The notes under the pieces are model-generated. The model did not search any database and was not told where the DNA came from. It worked only from the letters and a program-made list of their open reading frames with translations. Source: an uncultured Pelagibacteraceae bacterium (GTDB taxonomy: Bacteria > Pseudomonadota > Alphaproteobacteria > Pelagibacterales > Pelagibacteraceae). Taken from it: a stretch of 64,000 nucleotides of DNA. Below are positions 30,051 through 39,597 of this stretch, piece after piece (the first letter of the stretch is position 1; the number at the start of each line of letters is the position of its first letter). The position numbers were made by a program, and so were the translations under genes. Location: contig CACHJZ010000002.1 in assembly GCA_902580275.1 (NCBI GenBank), positions 124,001 through 188,000 on the forward strand, written 5' to 3'.

Positions 30051-30960
30051 ATGATAAAAATCTTTAAAGTAGACGAACAATTCTCAGATATGAGAATTGA
30101 TAGATTTATTAAAAAAACTATTAGAAATATACCACAAGGGTTAATTGAAAAAAATTTAAGAACTGGAAAAATTAAATTAAATGGAAAAAAAATAAAAAGT
30201 TCTCACAGAATTAAAAAAAATGACATATTAAATTTTTATAATATTAATTTTCATGAAAATATCCAAAATAAAAAAACCCTTATATAAGCCATCCAAAAAA
30301 ATAATTAAGTCAAATGAGAAATTGATAATTGAAAACAATGATGATTTTGTCGTTATAAATAAAGATTCTGGTATTTCGGTACAAGGTGGAACAAAATCAA
30401 ATAAAAATTTGATAGATATATTTAGAGGAAGTAGTGTTTTTGAAAATACAAAACCTTATTCGGTTCATAGAATAGATAAAGATACTTCTGGAATTTTTTT
30501 AATTGCAAAAAATAGGAAAACTGCACAGCTATTAACCTCATTATTTAGACTAAGAAGAGTTCACAAAACGTATATAGCAATATGTCATGGTTCAATAAAT
30601 AATAAAAAAGGAACACTTAGCAATATTCTTGTCCGTTACGATAATAATAAAAAAATAAGTGAAAAAGCAGAGACACTATTTAAAGTCATTGATAAAAATA
30701 CATATTGTTCTCTTGTAGAAATGAAACCTATTACAGGACGCAAACATCAATTAAGAAAACAAATGTTATTACTGGGACATCCTATAATTGGAGACACTAA
30801 GTATAATTTGGAGAACCAAAGTAGTTTGAGTAAAAATAAACACCTAATGCTTCACTCAAATCAGATAAAATTTATGATTAATAATGAAAAATATACTTTT
30901 AATGCTCCACCTCCTGCATACTTTGAAAAATATCTTAAAATAAAAAGATTAAAGTTTTAG
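30051..30960 (+). pseudogene. rluC: 23S rRNA pseudouridine synthase RluC-like, split by one extra A
   Basis: Two adjoining frames together encode an RluC/RluD-type enzyme that makes pseudouridine in 23S rRNA. The first (30051-30287, 78 residues) is the S4 RNA-binding domain (MRIDRFIKKTIRNIP, KNLRTGKIKLNGKKI). The second frame covers the catalytic domain, with YSVHRIDKDTSGIFLIAKN carrying the catalytic Asp and TGRKHQLRKQM. Removing one A from the 7-A run at 30270-30276 joins them into a continuous protein of about 302 residues. A separate start at 30253 would give the catalytic domain alone. Because all motifs are preserved, an assembly or sequencing indel is as likely as true inactivation. 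The 3' end overlaps the lipB C-terminus by 12 bases. Confidence 0.85.
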
Positions 30961-31568
30961 ATTTTTCAAAAAATTTTTGATCAATATTTTTTTAAAATTT
31001 TTATAATTTTGTTTTTTAATATTAATAAGATTTGTTACCCCTTTGTTTTTAATTCCACACGGAACAATTTTTTCATATTTAGTTAAATCATTATTTATAT
31101 TTATTGCGCAGCCATGATAAGCTATCCATTTTCTAATTTTGATACCAATTGCAGCAACCTTTTCTATTTTTTATTATTTTTTACCCATATTCCTACATTT
31201 TTTCTGTCTGCAAAAGATTTTATGTTATATTCTTTGAGTGTATCTATAATTATTTTTTCAATAATATTAACAAACTTTCTAATATCTTTTTTTCGTTTAG
31301 ATAGATTAATTACAAAATAAAAAATCATTTGTCCCGGTCCGTGCCATGTAATCTTTCCCCCACGATTTGTTTTTATAACATTTATTTTTTTGTCTAATAT
31401 TTCATTATTTTTGGTTGAAATACCGGCCGTGTATATACTAGGATGGCTTAATATCCATAATAATTCTTCCGTTTTTCGAGAATGTAATGATTTAACCTTT
31501 TTTTCAAGATAACGAATAGCTTTATCATAATCTATAGGTTTTTTTGATATTTTGATCTTAATACTCAT
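30949..31568 (-). pseudogene. lipB: Octanoyltransferase LipB, split by one missing A
   Basis: LipB transfers octanoate from acyl carrier protein to lipoate-dependent proteins. The first frame (31568 down to 31164, 134 residues) has the RGGKITWHGPGQMIFYFVIN motif and then stops at a TAG. The rest continues in another frame from 31161 down to a TAA at 30949: 70 residues with [21 protein letters not shown] and [14 protein letters not shown]. The family's catalytic Lys (first residue of KVAAIG) and Cys (in VPCG) both lie after the break. One added A in the 6-A run (T6 on the plus strand, 31167-31172) restores a 206-residue protein (...[12 protein letters not shown]...). Either the gene is dead or the sequence has a homopolymer error; intact codons downstream favour error or very recent loss. 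Confidence 0.87.
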
Positions 31569-31579
31569 TAAATAATTGT

Positions 31580-31613
31580 ATTATACAAATTATGCATTAT
31601 TAAGGCATATAAT
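31580..31613. promoter_or_regulatory. Divergent -10 boxes between lipB and mgtE
   Basis: The 60-base gap contains a perfect TATAAT on the plus strand (31608-31613), 15 bases before the mgtE ATG, and a perfect TATAAT on the minus strand (31585-31580, preceded by TTTG), 11 bases before the lipB ATG. Neither has a good -35. If used, both mRNAs would have very short leaders (roughly 5-10 bases). Confidence 0.4.
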
Positions 31614-31628
31614 TAATTTTATAATTTT

Positions 31629-33008
31629 ATGACTTTAGAAAAAAAAATTAAAGATAAAAAAGTTAACTTTGAATTTAATAAAGAATATATAAAAGTAGTA
31701 ACTGAAAAAATTTCAAATAATGACGCTGTTTTTATTACAAATTCATTTAAAGAAATGCACCCATCTGATGCTGCTGATATAATTGAGCATTTAAGTGATA
31801 CTAACAGAGAGAACCTAATAAAACTAAATAATTTTAAACTAGACCCACAAGTATTTGTTGAATTGAATGAGTCTATTCAAACAGAAATAATTAAATATTT
31901 ATCAAAAGATACAATAGTGGATATTCTTAAAAATTTAGAGTCGGATGATGCTATTAAAATATTAGAAAATTTAGAGGAAAAAAATAAAAATGATATTTTA
32001 GGATCTCTACCACCAAAGGATAGATTTGTATTATTAGAAAGCTTAAGTTATCCAGAGGACTCAGCTGCAAGAATAATGCAAAGAGAATTTACCGCAATAC
32101 CAAGCAATTGGTCAGTAGGTCAAACCATTGATTATTTGAGAGAAAATAAAGATTTGCCTGAAGAATTTTTAGAAATATTTATTGTTGATAATGAATTTAA
32201 ACCAATTGGTACTGTCCCATCCTCTAAAGTACTCAGAACTGCTAGAGACACAAAAATGATTTCTATAATGAATGAGTCGCAACTGTTAATACCTGTAGAT
32301 ATGGACAGAGAAGAGGTTGGTCACTTATTTGAAAACTATAACTTAAACTCAGCATGTGTAGTTGACAAAGGTAACAAACTGGTGGGAATGATAACAAGCG
32401 ATGATGTTTTAACAGTTCTTAAAGAAGAAGCTGAGGAAGATGCATTGAGACTTGCTGGAGTTGGTGACGAAGAGATCACAGATGGTATTATTAAAAAAAC
32501 GAAGAGAAGGTTTAATTGGCTTTTATTAAATTTATTTACAGCAATAATTGCTTCAGTAGTAATAGGTTTTTTTCAAGAAGATATTGAAAAAGTAGTGGCT
32601 TTAGCTGTTTTGATGCCAATAGTGGCGTCTATGGGAGGAAATGCAGGCATGCAAACATTAGCTGTAACTATTAGAAGTATTGCAACAAATGAATTAACTA
32701 AAAATAATTTTAGTCAGAATGTGATAAAAGAATTTTCTATTGGAATTTTAAATGGAATTATTTTTGCAATCATAAGTGCAATTGTTGTTCATATATGGTT
32801 TAACGATCTTACTTTATCTCTTATTATTTCTATATCTATGGTTTTAAATATGATTGTTGCAGGTCTATTTGGGATCTTGGTACCAATAACTCTAAAAAAA
32901 TTTAATATTGATCCTGCTATTGCATCTAGTGTATTTGTAACAACTATAACCGATGTTATTGGATTTTTATCTTTTTTAGGCGTTGGTGCGTTCTTCTTTT
33001 ATAATTAA
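31629..33008 (+). CDS. mgtE: Magnesium transporter MgtE
   Basis: MgtE is a Mg2+ channel-like importer of the inner membrane, gated by Mg2+ bound to its cytoplasmic part. The 459-residue protein has the three expected regions: an N-terminal helical domain (about 20-140, with MHPSDAADIIEHL and LPPKDRFVLLESL), a CBS pair (about 145-270), and five membrane spans (about 295-459). The pore-region PIVASMGGNAGMQTLAVTIR is intact. The TAA overlaps the convergent panC end by 4 bases, so no terminator separates them. Confidence 0.95.
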   Translation: MTLEKKIKDKKVNFEFNKEYIKVVTEKISNNDAVFITNSFKEMHPSDAADIIEHLSDTNRENLIKLNNFKLDPQVFVELNESIQTEIIKYLSKDTIVDILKNLESDDAIKILENLEEKNKNDILGSLPPKDRFVLLESLSYPEDSAARIMQREFTAIPSNWSVGQTIDYLRENKDLPEEFLEIFIVDNEFKPIGTVPSSKVLRTARDTKMISIMNESQLLIPVDMDREEVGHLFENYNLNSACVVDKGNKLVGMITSDDVLTVLKEEAEEDALRLAGVGDEEITDGIIKKTKRRFNWLLLNLFTAIIASVVIGFFQEDIEKVVALAVLMPIVASMGGNAGMQTLAVTIRSIATNELTKNNFSQNVIKEFSIGILNGIIFAIISAIVVHIWFNDLTLSLIISISMVLNMIVAGLFGILVPITLKKFNIDPAIASSVFVTTITDVIGFLSFLGVGAFFFYN

Positions 33009-33814
33009 AAATTATCAATTAGTCTTACAGTACCAAAATAATAAGCTACAAAAATTTTAAAATTATTTTTATTTATATTTGTTTTTAAATTATTCTTATT
33101 TCGTATTTCTAAATATTCAACACGAGAACAAATACCAGAGATTTTATATTTAATATTTTCAATTTCTTTTATTTTAGAAAAATTCCTAGATATTTGCTTA
33201 TGGAATTTTTTAATTATACCTGATATTAAAATCCCATTTTTTATATTTTTTTTTGAAAGCAGATTATTTCTTGAAGAATAGGCTAATAAATTTTTAAATC
33301 TTATCGTTTTGCAATTAATTATTTTAGTACCAAATTTATTACCTAAATATTTTTTAATTAGAAATATTTGTTGAAAATCTTTGTTACCTAAAAACATATA
33401 TTTAGCTTTTATATTCTTCAAAAAAACTGAAATTACCCCCAAAACACCTTCAAAATGACCAGGTCTAAACTTAGAACATAGTATTTTATCTTCATTTTTA
33501 ATCTTAATTTTCATCTGTTCTTTGGTTTTATAGATATCTTTTATTGATGGTACTAATACATAATCGACTTTTAATTTTTTTAAGATTTTAAGATCTTTGT
33601 TTAGGTTTCTAGGATATTTTATGTAATCTGCACTTTTATTAAATTGGGATGGATTTACAAAAATACTAACAAGAGTTTTATTACATTTTTGTTTAGATTT
33701 TTTGATTAAAGCAATATGTCCTTTATGAAGAGATCCCATTGTAGGTACAAAACCAACATTTGCCTTAATATTAACTTTTTTTTTTAATTTATTAATACTT
33801 TTAAAAATTATCAT
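33005..33814 (-). CDS. panC: Pantothenate synthetase
   Basis: PanC condenses pantoate and beta-alanine with ATP to make pantothenate, the precursor of coenzyme A. The 269-residue product has VGFVPTMGSLHKGHIALI with the HIGH-type KGH, SIFVNPSQF, FRPGHFEGV and the AYSSRNNLLS segment corresponding to the KMSKS-like loop. It is slightly short of the usual 280. The C-terminal domain is diverged and lysine rich. No panB is adjacent. It is divergent from galU with a 31-base gap. Confidence 0.95.
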   Translation of the reverse strand: MIIFKSINKLKKKVNIKANVGFVPTMGSLHKGHIALIKKSKQKCNKTLVSIFVNPSQFNKSADYIKYPRNLNKDLKILKKLKVDYVLVPSIKDIYKTKEQMKIKIKNEDKILCSKFRPGHFEGVLGVISVFLKNIKAKYMFLGNKDFQQIFLIKKYLGNKFGTKIINCKTIRFKNLLAYSSRNNLLSKKNIKNGILISGIIKKFHKQISRNFSKIKEIENIKYKISGICSRVEYLEIRNKNNLKTNINKNNFKIFVAYYFGTVRLIDNF

Positions 33815-33845
33815 TTATGATAGCCATTAAATATTACAATAAGCA

Positions 33846-34661
33846 ATGATTAAACAAGCTATAATACCATTAGCAGGATTAGGCACAAGGCTTTTGCCTC
33901 TTACAAGTATTTTTGCAAAAGAGCTTTTACCAATGAATGGTAAACCAGGTATTCAATATATACTAGATGAATGTATAGAAGCTGGTATTAAAGAGGTAAT
34001 ATTTATTATTTCAAACAAAAAAAAAATTATAAAAAAATATTTCTATAATGATGCCTTTTTTAAAAAAATCATAAAAAAAAAGAAAGATAAAAGATTAATA
34101 GATGAATATAAAAAAATTAAAAAATATAAAAAAATGATTAAATTTGTATATCAGAATAAACCATTGGGTACTGGTGATGCTGTATACAAAACAAAAAGTA
34201 AGATAAAAAATGAATTTTTTTTAATGTTATTACCAGATGACCTCATAATTAAAAAAAATTGTTCAAAAGCCATGATATCAATTCATAAAAAGAAAAAGTG
34301 TTCTGTAATGGCAAGTATGAAAGTTGAGAGAAAAACTGTAAATAGATGGGGGATTTATATGAAAGAAAAAAATATCAATAAAACAGACTTTTATATTAGA
34401 GACGTTGTAGAAAAACCTAATATAAATGATGCTCCATCAAATAATGCAGTAATTGGAAGATACATTTTACCAAAAAAAATATTCTATATTTTGAAAAATC
34501 AAAAAAAAGGCAAAGGTGGAGAAATTCATATTACAGATGCTATTAGAACATTAATTAAACAAAATAATAAATTTATTGGTCATAATTTCGAAGGCAAATA
34601 TTTAGATTGTGGAACAATGCACGGATATATTAAATCTTCATTAGAGATTGCTAAATCATGA
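33846..34661 (+). CDS. galU: UTP-glucose-1-phosphate uridylyltransferase
   Basis: GalU makes UDP-glucose from UTP and glucose-1-phosphate. The 271-residue product shows the nucleotide-binding start IIPLAGLGTRLLPLTSIFAK with catalytic ELLPMNGKP, and the QNKPLGTGDAVYKTK and VVEKP elements. It is somewhat shorter than E. coli GalU (302). It overlaps the next gene, UDP-glucose dehydrogenase, by 4 bases, so the pair probably makes UDP-glucuronate for surface polysaccharide. Confidence 0.93.
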   Translation: MIKQAIIPLAGLGTRLLPLTSIFAKELLPMNGKPGIQYILDECIEAGIKEVIFIISNKKKIIKKYFYNDAFFKKIIKKKKDKRLIDEYKKIKKYKKMIKFVYQNKPLGTGDAVYKTKSKIKNEFFLMLLPDDLIIKKNCSKAMISIHKKKKCSVMASMKVERKTVNRWGIYMKEKNINKTDFYIRDVVEKPNINDAPSNNAVIGRYILPKKIFYILKNQKKGKGGEIHITDAIRTLIKQNNKFIGHNFEGKYLDCGTMHGYIKSSLEIAKS

Positions 34662-35956
34662 AACTTTGTATGATAGGCACTGGATATGTAGGACTTGTAA
34701 GTGGAGTTTGTTTTGCTGATTTAGGAAACAACGTAATCTGTGTTGACAAAGACCAACAAAAAATTAATTCTCTTAAAAAAGGTAAAATTCCTATTTATGA
34801 GCCTGGTTTAGAAGAATTGGTTTTAAAAAATTATAAAAATAAGAGACTTAATTTTTCAACAGACCTTAATGACTCAGTTAAAAAATCTGATATAATTTTT
34901 ATATGTGTTGGTACACCAACGAAAAAAGGTGGTAGCAATGCTGACTTAAGCCAGGTATATAACGTTGCAAAAGATATCAGTAAATCAATTAATAAATTCA
35001 AAATTATTATTACTAAATCAACAGTCCCAGTTACAACTGGTGATGAAATTGAAAAAATTATCAGAAAAAAAAATAAAAAAAAAAATTTTTCAATAGTTTC
35101 AAATCCTGAATTTTTGAGGGAAGGTGAGGCAATTAGAGATTTTATTTATCCGGATAGAGTTGTGGTTGGCACAAATGAAGTCAAATCAAATAAAATTCTT
35201 AAAACACTTTACTCACCATTAATTTCTAAAGGAGCTCAATATCTGAATACATCAAGAAGAGCTGCTGAACTCATTAAATATGCGTCAAATGCATTTTTAG
35301 CTACGAAAATAACCTTTATAAATGAGCTGGCCAACTTATGTGAAAAAACAAATATTAATATTGAGGATATATCAATTGGTATGGGTCTTGATAAACGAAT
35401 TGGTGGTCGTTTTTTGCGAGCAGGACCAGCATATGGTGGGTCTTGTTTCCCAAAAGATACAAAAGCTATAATCAACACTGCAGAAAGGTTTAAGACAAGT
35501 CTTTCAGTTATAAAAAGTGTAATTAAATCAAATGAGAATAGATCAAATTTATTATTAAATCGTATTAAGAATTTATTAAAAAATAGAATTAAGAACAAAA
35601 ATATTTGCTTCTTAGGTGTTACATTTAAAGCCAATACTGATGATATGAGAGATTCATCAAGTTTATCAATAATTCCTGCACTAAGTAAAAAAGGTGCAAA
35701 AGTTAATTATTATGATCCTACTGGATCTAAAAGAGAATTTAAAAAATTTAAAAACGTCACTTTTAAACAAAATATTAAAGATGCAATAAAAAAATCAGAT
35801 CTAATAATTATTCACACAGAATGGAATGATTTTAAGTCAATTAATTTCAAAACTTACATAAAAGGAAAAAAACCGATAATATTTGATATGAGAAATATTT
35901 ATTCACCTTCAAAAATGAAACAACAAGGTTTTAAATATTTTGGTGTTGGAAGATAA
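34658..35956 (+). CDS. ugd: UDP-glucose 6-dehydrogenase
   Basis: This NAD-dependent enzyme oxidises UDP-glucose to UDP-glucuronate. The 432-residue product has an N-terminal Rossmann motif MIGTGYVGLVSGVCFADLG, IFICVGTPTKKGG, the central NPEFLREGEAI block, the catalytic cysteine C263 in YGGSCFPKDTKA, and the C-terminal LGVTFKANTDDMRDSSSL. It is the partner of galU (4-base overlap). Related UDP-mannose/GlcNAc dehydrogenases are possible but less likely given the galU pairing. Gene symbols differ among species (ugd, tuaD, rkpK). Confidence 0.92.
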   Translation: MKLCMIGTGYVGLVSGVCFADLGNNVICVDKDQQKINSLKKGKIPIYEPGLEELVLKNYKNKRLNFSTDLNDSVKKSDIIFICVGTPTKKGGSNADLSQVYNVAKDISKSINKFKIIITKSTVPVTTGDEIEKIIRKKNKKKNFSIVSNPEFLREGEAIRDFIYPDRVVVGTNEVKSNKILKTLYSPLISKGAQYLNTSRRAAELIKYASNAFLATKITFINELANLCEKTNINIEDISIGMGLDKRIGGRFLRAGPAYGGSCFPKDTKAIINTAERFKTSLSVIKSVIKSNENRSNLLLNRIKNLLKNRIKNKNICFLGVTFKANTDDMRDSSSLSIIPALSKKGAKVNYYDPTGSKREFKKFKNVTFKQNIKDAIKKSDLIIIHTEWNDFKSINFKTYIKGKKPIIFDMRNIYSPSKMKQQGFKYFGVGR

Positions 35957-35960
35957 TTAA

Positions 35961-36422
35961 TTAATTTAATTCAAATATAGCATCGACTTCAACGGCTACA
36001 CCTAATGGTAGACTATTAACGCTGACTGCTGCTCTTGTATGCATTCCAGCATCACCAAATATTTTTGATATAGTATCAGATGCACCATTAATTACTTTAG
36101 GTTGATCTGTAAATGTATCTGTTGAATTTACATACCCAGTTAATTTTATACATGTTTTTATTTTTGATAGATCTCCATTTGTAGCTTTTTTTGACTGTGC
36201 AACTATACTTAATGCACATCTTATTGCAGCTTGATAACCTTCATCTACATTTAAATCCTTTCCTACTTTGCCTTTAATAAGTTTGCCTTCTGAGTCTATT
36301 GAAATTTGTCCTGATATATAAAGTAATTTTCCAATTATTTTAGTTGCTACATATGAACCTACTGGATCAGCAGCATTAGGTAATTTAATATTTTGTTTTT
36401 TTATATTTTCCTCAAAATTCAT
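35961..36422 (-). CDS. RidA/YjgF-family protein
   Basis: A 153-residue member of the RidA superfamily, whose best-known members hydrolyse reactive enamine/imine intermediates from amino-acid metabolism. Visible elements are LLYISGQISIDSEGKLIKGK, then YQAAIRCALSIVAQ, and the C-terminal MHTRAAVSVNSLPLGVAVEVDA with the Arg that RidA uses to bind carboxylates. It is of the longer 150-residue subtype often annotated as endoribonuclease L-PSP; nuclease activity is not implied. It overlaps topA by 4 bases and is probably translated with it. Confidence 0.88.
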   Translation of the reverse strand: MNFEENIKKQNIKLPNAADPVGSYVATKIIGKLLYISGQISIDSEGKLIKGKVGKDLNVDEGYQAAIRCALSIVAQSKKATNGDLSKIKTCIKLTGYVNSTDTFTDQPKVINGASDTISKIFGDAGMHTRAAVSVNSLPLGVAVEVDAIFELN

Positions 36423-38980
36423 TTTTTTTTCTTTTTTTTATTTCTATCGTATTCTCTTCTTTTCTCAATCAAAATCAAAGCTTCTTCCATAGTCAGTTCT
36501 GTAGGATCTTTTTCTTCAGGGATAGTCGCGTTTAAAGATTTATATTTAATATAAGGTCCATACTGACCTTTCATAATTCTTACTGGTTTTTTATCTTCTG
36601 GATGTTCACCTAAATCTTTAATTAATGACGATGAGATTCTTCCTGGTTTTGCTTCAGCTATCAGGGTTATTGCTCTATTTAATCCTATAGTAAAAATTTC
36701 TTCAACATTTTCTAATCTTGCAGATTTATTTTCACATTTTAAGTAGGGACCAAATCTTCCAGAATTTAAAAAAATTTCTTTTTGATTTTCTGGATTTAAA
36801 CCAAGATTTTTTGGCAGAGAACACAAATACTTTGCTTTATCTAAATCTATTGAATCAATATCAACTCCTTTAGGTATAGATACATTTTTAAAATTATCGT
36901 CTTTTTGTTTTTTTAGTTTTTTCTTTTTTTTGGGTTTTTCTTCTATTTCCTCTTTATCAATTTCGTATTGTAGATACGGACCGAACCTTCCATTTTTTAG
37001 ATATATATCTTTCCCATTTTCGTGCTTTCCTATTAATTTCGGCTCAGCTAAGTTTAATTGTTCAGCTGCTTTAGCTTTAGAAAGTGGTCTTGTAAATTTA
37101 CATTCTGGATAGTTGGAACAACCTATAAATGCACCTCCTCTAAAGCTATTTTTTAAGCTTAAAACACCATCAGCACATAACTTACATTTTCGATCAACTT
37201 TTCCCTCTTCATTTGTTTCAAAAATAAGACTACCTAAACTTTCATTGAGTAAATCTAATACCTCTCTAGTTCTTTTTTCCTTAACGGTTGTAACGTTTTT
37301 ATTGAAATCTGCCCAAAATTGTTCAAGAACTTTAATCCAGTCCTCCTTACCAGATGTAATCTCATCCAGTTGATCTTCAAGTTTAGCTGTAAATCCATAA
37401 TCAACATATTTAGTGAAAAGTTTTTCTAAAAATGCCGATATTAACTTTCCTCTATCTGTGGGAAAAAATCTCTTATTAACGATATCTGCATATCCTCTAT
37501 TAGCAATTACAGAGATAATACTTGCATATGTTGATGGCCTTCCAATACCTAATTCTTCAAGTTTCTTAACTAAACTGGCTTCAGAATATCGTGGTGGTGG
37601 TTGAGTAAAATGCTGTTCATCAACAAAACTCTCAATATTTATTGGACCTTTATTTACCTCTGGAAGTATTTTTTCATCACTCTGATCATCCTCAATTTTA
37701 TAAAGTTTTAAAAAACCATCAAATTTAATTACAGATCCACTTGATCTTAAAATATTCTTAGAGTCATCGGATTCTATGGTTATAGTTTTTCTATCAAACT
37801 TTGCAGACTCCATTTGTGAAGATAATGCTCTCGACCAAATTAAGTTATAAAGTTTATTTTGATCTGAGCTTAAATATTTTTTCATTTTTTCAGGTGAATT
37901 TTCTATATTTGTTGGTCTTATTGCTTCATGCGCCTCTTGAGCGTTTTTAGCTTTCTTACCAGAATAATTTAACGGTTGTTCGGGTAAATAATTCTTACCA
38001 AAATTATTATCTATATAAGATCTAAATTCATTCACAGCTTCTTTGGAAATGTTTGTTCCATCAGTTCTCATATATGTTATCAAACCTTTCGTATCACCAC
38101 CAATATCAATACCTTGATACAATCTTTGTGCTATTTGCATTGTTCGTGAGGCACCGAAACCTAATTTACTTGACGCTGTTTGTTGTAAAGTAGAGGTTGT
38201 AAATGGTCCAACAGGATTTCTATTAAATATTTTAGATGTAATATCAGTAATTTTATAATTTTTACTTTTAATTTTTTCAATTGCTAAATTAATATCCTCT
38301 TTATTTTTAAAACTAAATTTTTCAATTTTATTACCATCTAGTTGTAAAATTGTTGAATTAATTTTTGAGTTATCTTTTGTATTAAAATTTACATTTAGTG
38401 TCCAAAACTCATCTGGTTTGAATATTTCTATCTCATGCTCTCTTTCCGTTAGTAATTTTAAAGCTACTGACTGAACTCTACCTGCAGATTTTGAACCTGG
38501 AAGCTTTGTCCATAGTATTGGTGAAATGTTAAAACCAACCAAATAGTCTAATGCTCGTCTTGCCATATAAGCGTCTACTAACTGATCCTCAATTTTTCTT
38601 GGATTTTCAATACCTTTTGTGACAGCATTTTTAGTTATCTCATTAAAAACTACTCTTTCAATTTTTTTATCTTTTAAAAGTTTTTTTTCATCTAAAAATT
38701 CTTTAACATGCCAAGCAATAGCTTCACCTTCACGATCAGGATCAGTTGCAAGAATTATCTTATCAGACTCTTTTGCAACATCTGTAATTTCTTTCAAATA
38801 TTTTTTAGAAAAACTATCAACCTCCCATATCATTTTAAATTTATTTTCAGGATCAACAGATCCATTTTTTGATGGCAGGTCTCTTATATGACCGTAACTT
38901 GCTAAAACAGTATAATTATCTCCCAAATATTTATTTATCGTTTTTGCTTTTGCAGGACTTTCAACAATAACAAGATTCAT
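36419..38980 (-). CDS. topA: DNA topoisomerase I
   Basis: TopA relaxes negative supercoils by transient single-strand breaks. The 853-residue protein has an N-terminal Toprim domain (LVIVESPAKAKTINKYLG; DPDREGEAIAWHV), the type IA core with catalytic Tyr303 in LITYMRTDGTNIS, and PPPRYSEASLVKKLEELGIG. The C-terminus has one clear zinc finger (CKLCADG...CSNYPEC) and then three GxFGPY-type repeats (GRFGPYLQYE, GRFGPYLKCE, GQYGPYIKYK), the zinc-free DNA-binding repeats typical of alphaproteobacteria. It ends in a lysine run. Confidence 0.97.
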   Translation of the reverse strand: MNLVIVESPAKAKTINKYLGDNYTVLASYGHIRDLPSKNGSVDPENKFKMIWEVDSFSKKYLKEITDVAKESDKIILATDPDREGEAIAWHVKEFLDEKKLLKDKKIERVVFNEITKNAVTKGIENPRKIEDQLVDAYMARRALDYLVGFNISPILWTKLPGSKSAGRVQSVALKLLTEREHEIEIFKPDEFWTLNVNFNTKDNSKINSTILQLDGNKIEKFSFKNKEDINLAIEKIKSKNYKITDITSKIFNRNPVGPFTTSTLQQTASSKLGFGASRTMQIAQRLYQGIDIGGDTKGLITYMRTDGTNISKEAVNEFRSYIDNNFGKNYLPEQPLNYSGKKAKNAQEAHEAIRPTNIENSPEKMKKYLSSDQNKLYNLIWSRALSSQMESAKFDRKTITIESDDSKNILRSSGSVIKFDGFLKLYKIEDDQSDEKILPEVNKGPINIESFVDEQHFTQPPPRYSEASLVKKLEELGIGRPSTYASIISVIANRGYADIVNKRFFPTDRGKLISAFLEKLFTKYVDYGFTAKLEDQLDEITSGKEDWIKVLEQFWADFNKNVTTVKEKRTREVLDLLNESLGSLIFETNEEGKVDRKCKLCADGVLSLKNSFRGGAFIGCSNYPECKFTRPLSKAKAAEQLNLAEPKLIGKHENGKDIYLKNGRFGPYLQYEIDKEEIEEKPKKKKKLKKQKDDNFKNVSIPKGVDIDSIDLDKAKYLCSLPKNLGLNPENQKEIFLNSGRFGPYLKCENKSARLENVEEIFTIGLNRAITLIAEAKPGRISSSLIKDLGEHPEDKKPVRIMKGQYGPYIKYKSLNATIPEEKDPTELTMEEALILIEKRREYDRNKKKKKK

Positions 38981-39019
38981 AAAGACTAAAACTACACATA
39001 AATTATACTTTTAGTCAAA

Positions 39020-39595
39020 TTAATAAATTTTTGTCTTTGATTCTGTATTATTTTTTAAGCGTTTTATATTTTCCCTATGGGTAATCAATATGAGTAAAAA
39101 TAAAATTATATAAAAATAATAGTTGATATCGTTTAGTAGAAAATAACTTGAAAGTGGAACAAACAATGATGCCACCATTGATGCTAGGGAAGAATACTTT
39201 GAAATGACAAACACAACAAGCCAAACAATTATAAAAATAATTGCTAAATAAATATTTATACAAAAAAGTATACCAACATATGCAGCGACTCCTTTTCCAC
39301 CTTTAAACTTTAACCATATAGGAAAAACATGTCCTAAGAAAACTCCAATAGAAGATGTAAATAGGTATTCAGAAAAATTAAACTTTATTATTAAAAGTAA
39401 AATTACTGCTTTACTTATATCTAAGATTAAAGTGCTATAACCAATTAATTTATTACCTGTCCTAAGAGCATTTGTTGCTCCAATGTTGCCTGACCCAATT
39501 TCACGTATATCTTTTTTCAAAAAAATTTTTGTTAGCAAAAATCCAAATGGAATAGATCCAATTAAATAGCTAATAAATAAAATTAAGAATAACAT
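39020..39595 (-). CDS. plsY: Glycerol-3-phosphate acyltransferase PlsY
   Basis: PlsY acylates glycerol-3-phosphate from acyl-phosphate in the first step of phospholipid synthesis. The 191-residue integral membrane protein has about five spans and the three short active-site motifs of the family: GSGNIGATNALRT, KFKGGKGVAAYVG (glycine-rich phosphate site), and the THRENIKRL near the C-terminus. It starts 2 bases after the pyrC-like gene and lies 39 bases from topA. Confidence 0.94.
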   Translation of the reverse strand: MLFLILFISYLIGSIPFGFLLTKIFLKKDIREIGSGNIGATNALRTGNKLIGYSTLILDISKAVILLLIIKFNFSEYLFTSSIGVFLGHVFPIWLKFKGGKGVAAYVGILFCINIYLAIIFIIVWLVVFVISKYSSLASMVASLFVPLSSYFLLNDINYYFYIILFLLILITHRENIKRLKNNTESKTKIY

Positions 39596-39597
39596 AT

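Noticed and set aside
30040..30057. TTATCATT-TT-AATGATAA inverted repeat after rplQ considered as a terminator
   Set aside because: The loop is only two bases, the stem is pure AT apart from one pair, and no T run follows. It overlaps the rluC start codon. Chance in AT-rich DNA is likely.
30270..30276. Programmed ribosomal frameshift in rluC
   Set aside because: No stimulatory structure or known slippery heptamer with a correct shift direction is apparent, and two unrelated genes nearby show the same kind of defect in both directions.
36930..38891. Plus-strand open frames opposite topA
   Set aside because: topA motifs are continuous on the minus strand; the opposite frames show no recognisable domain.
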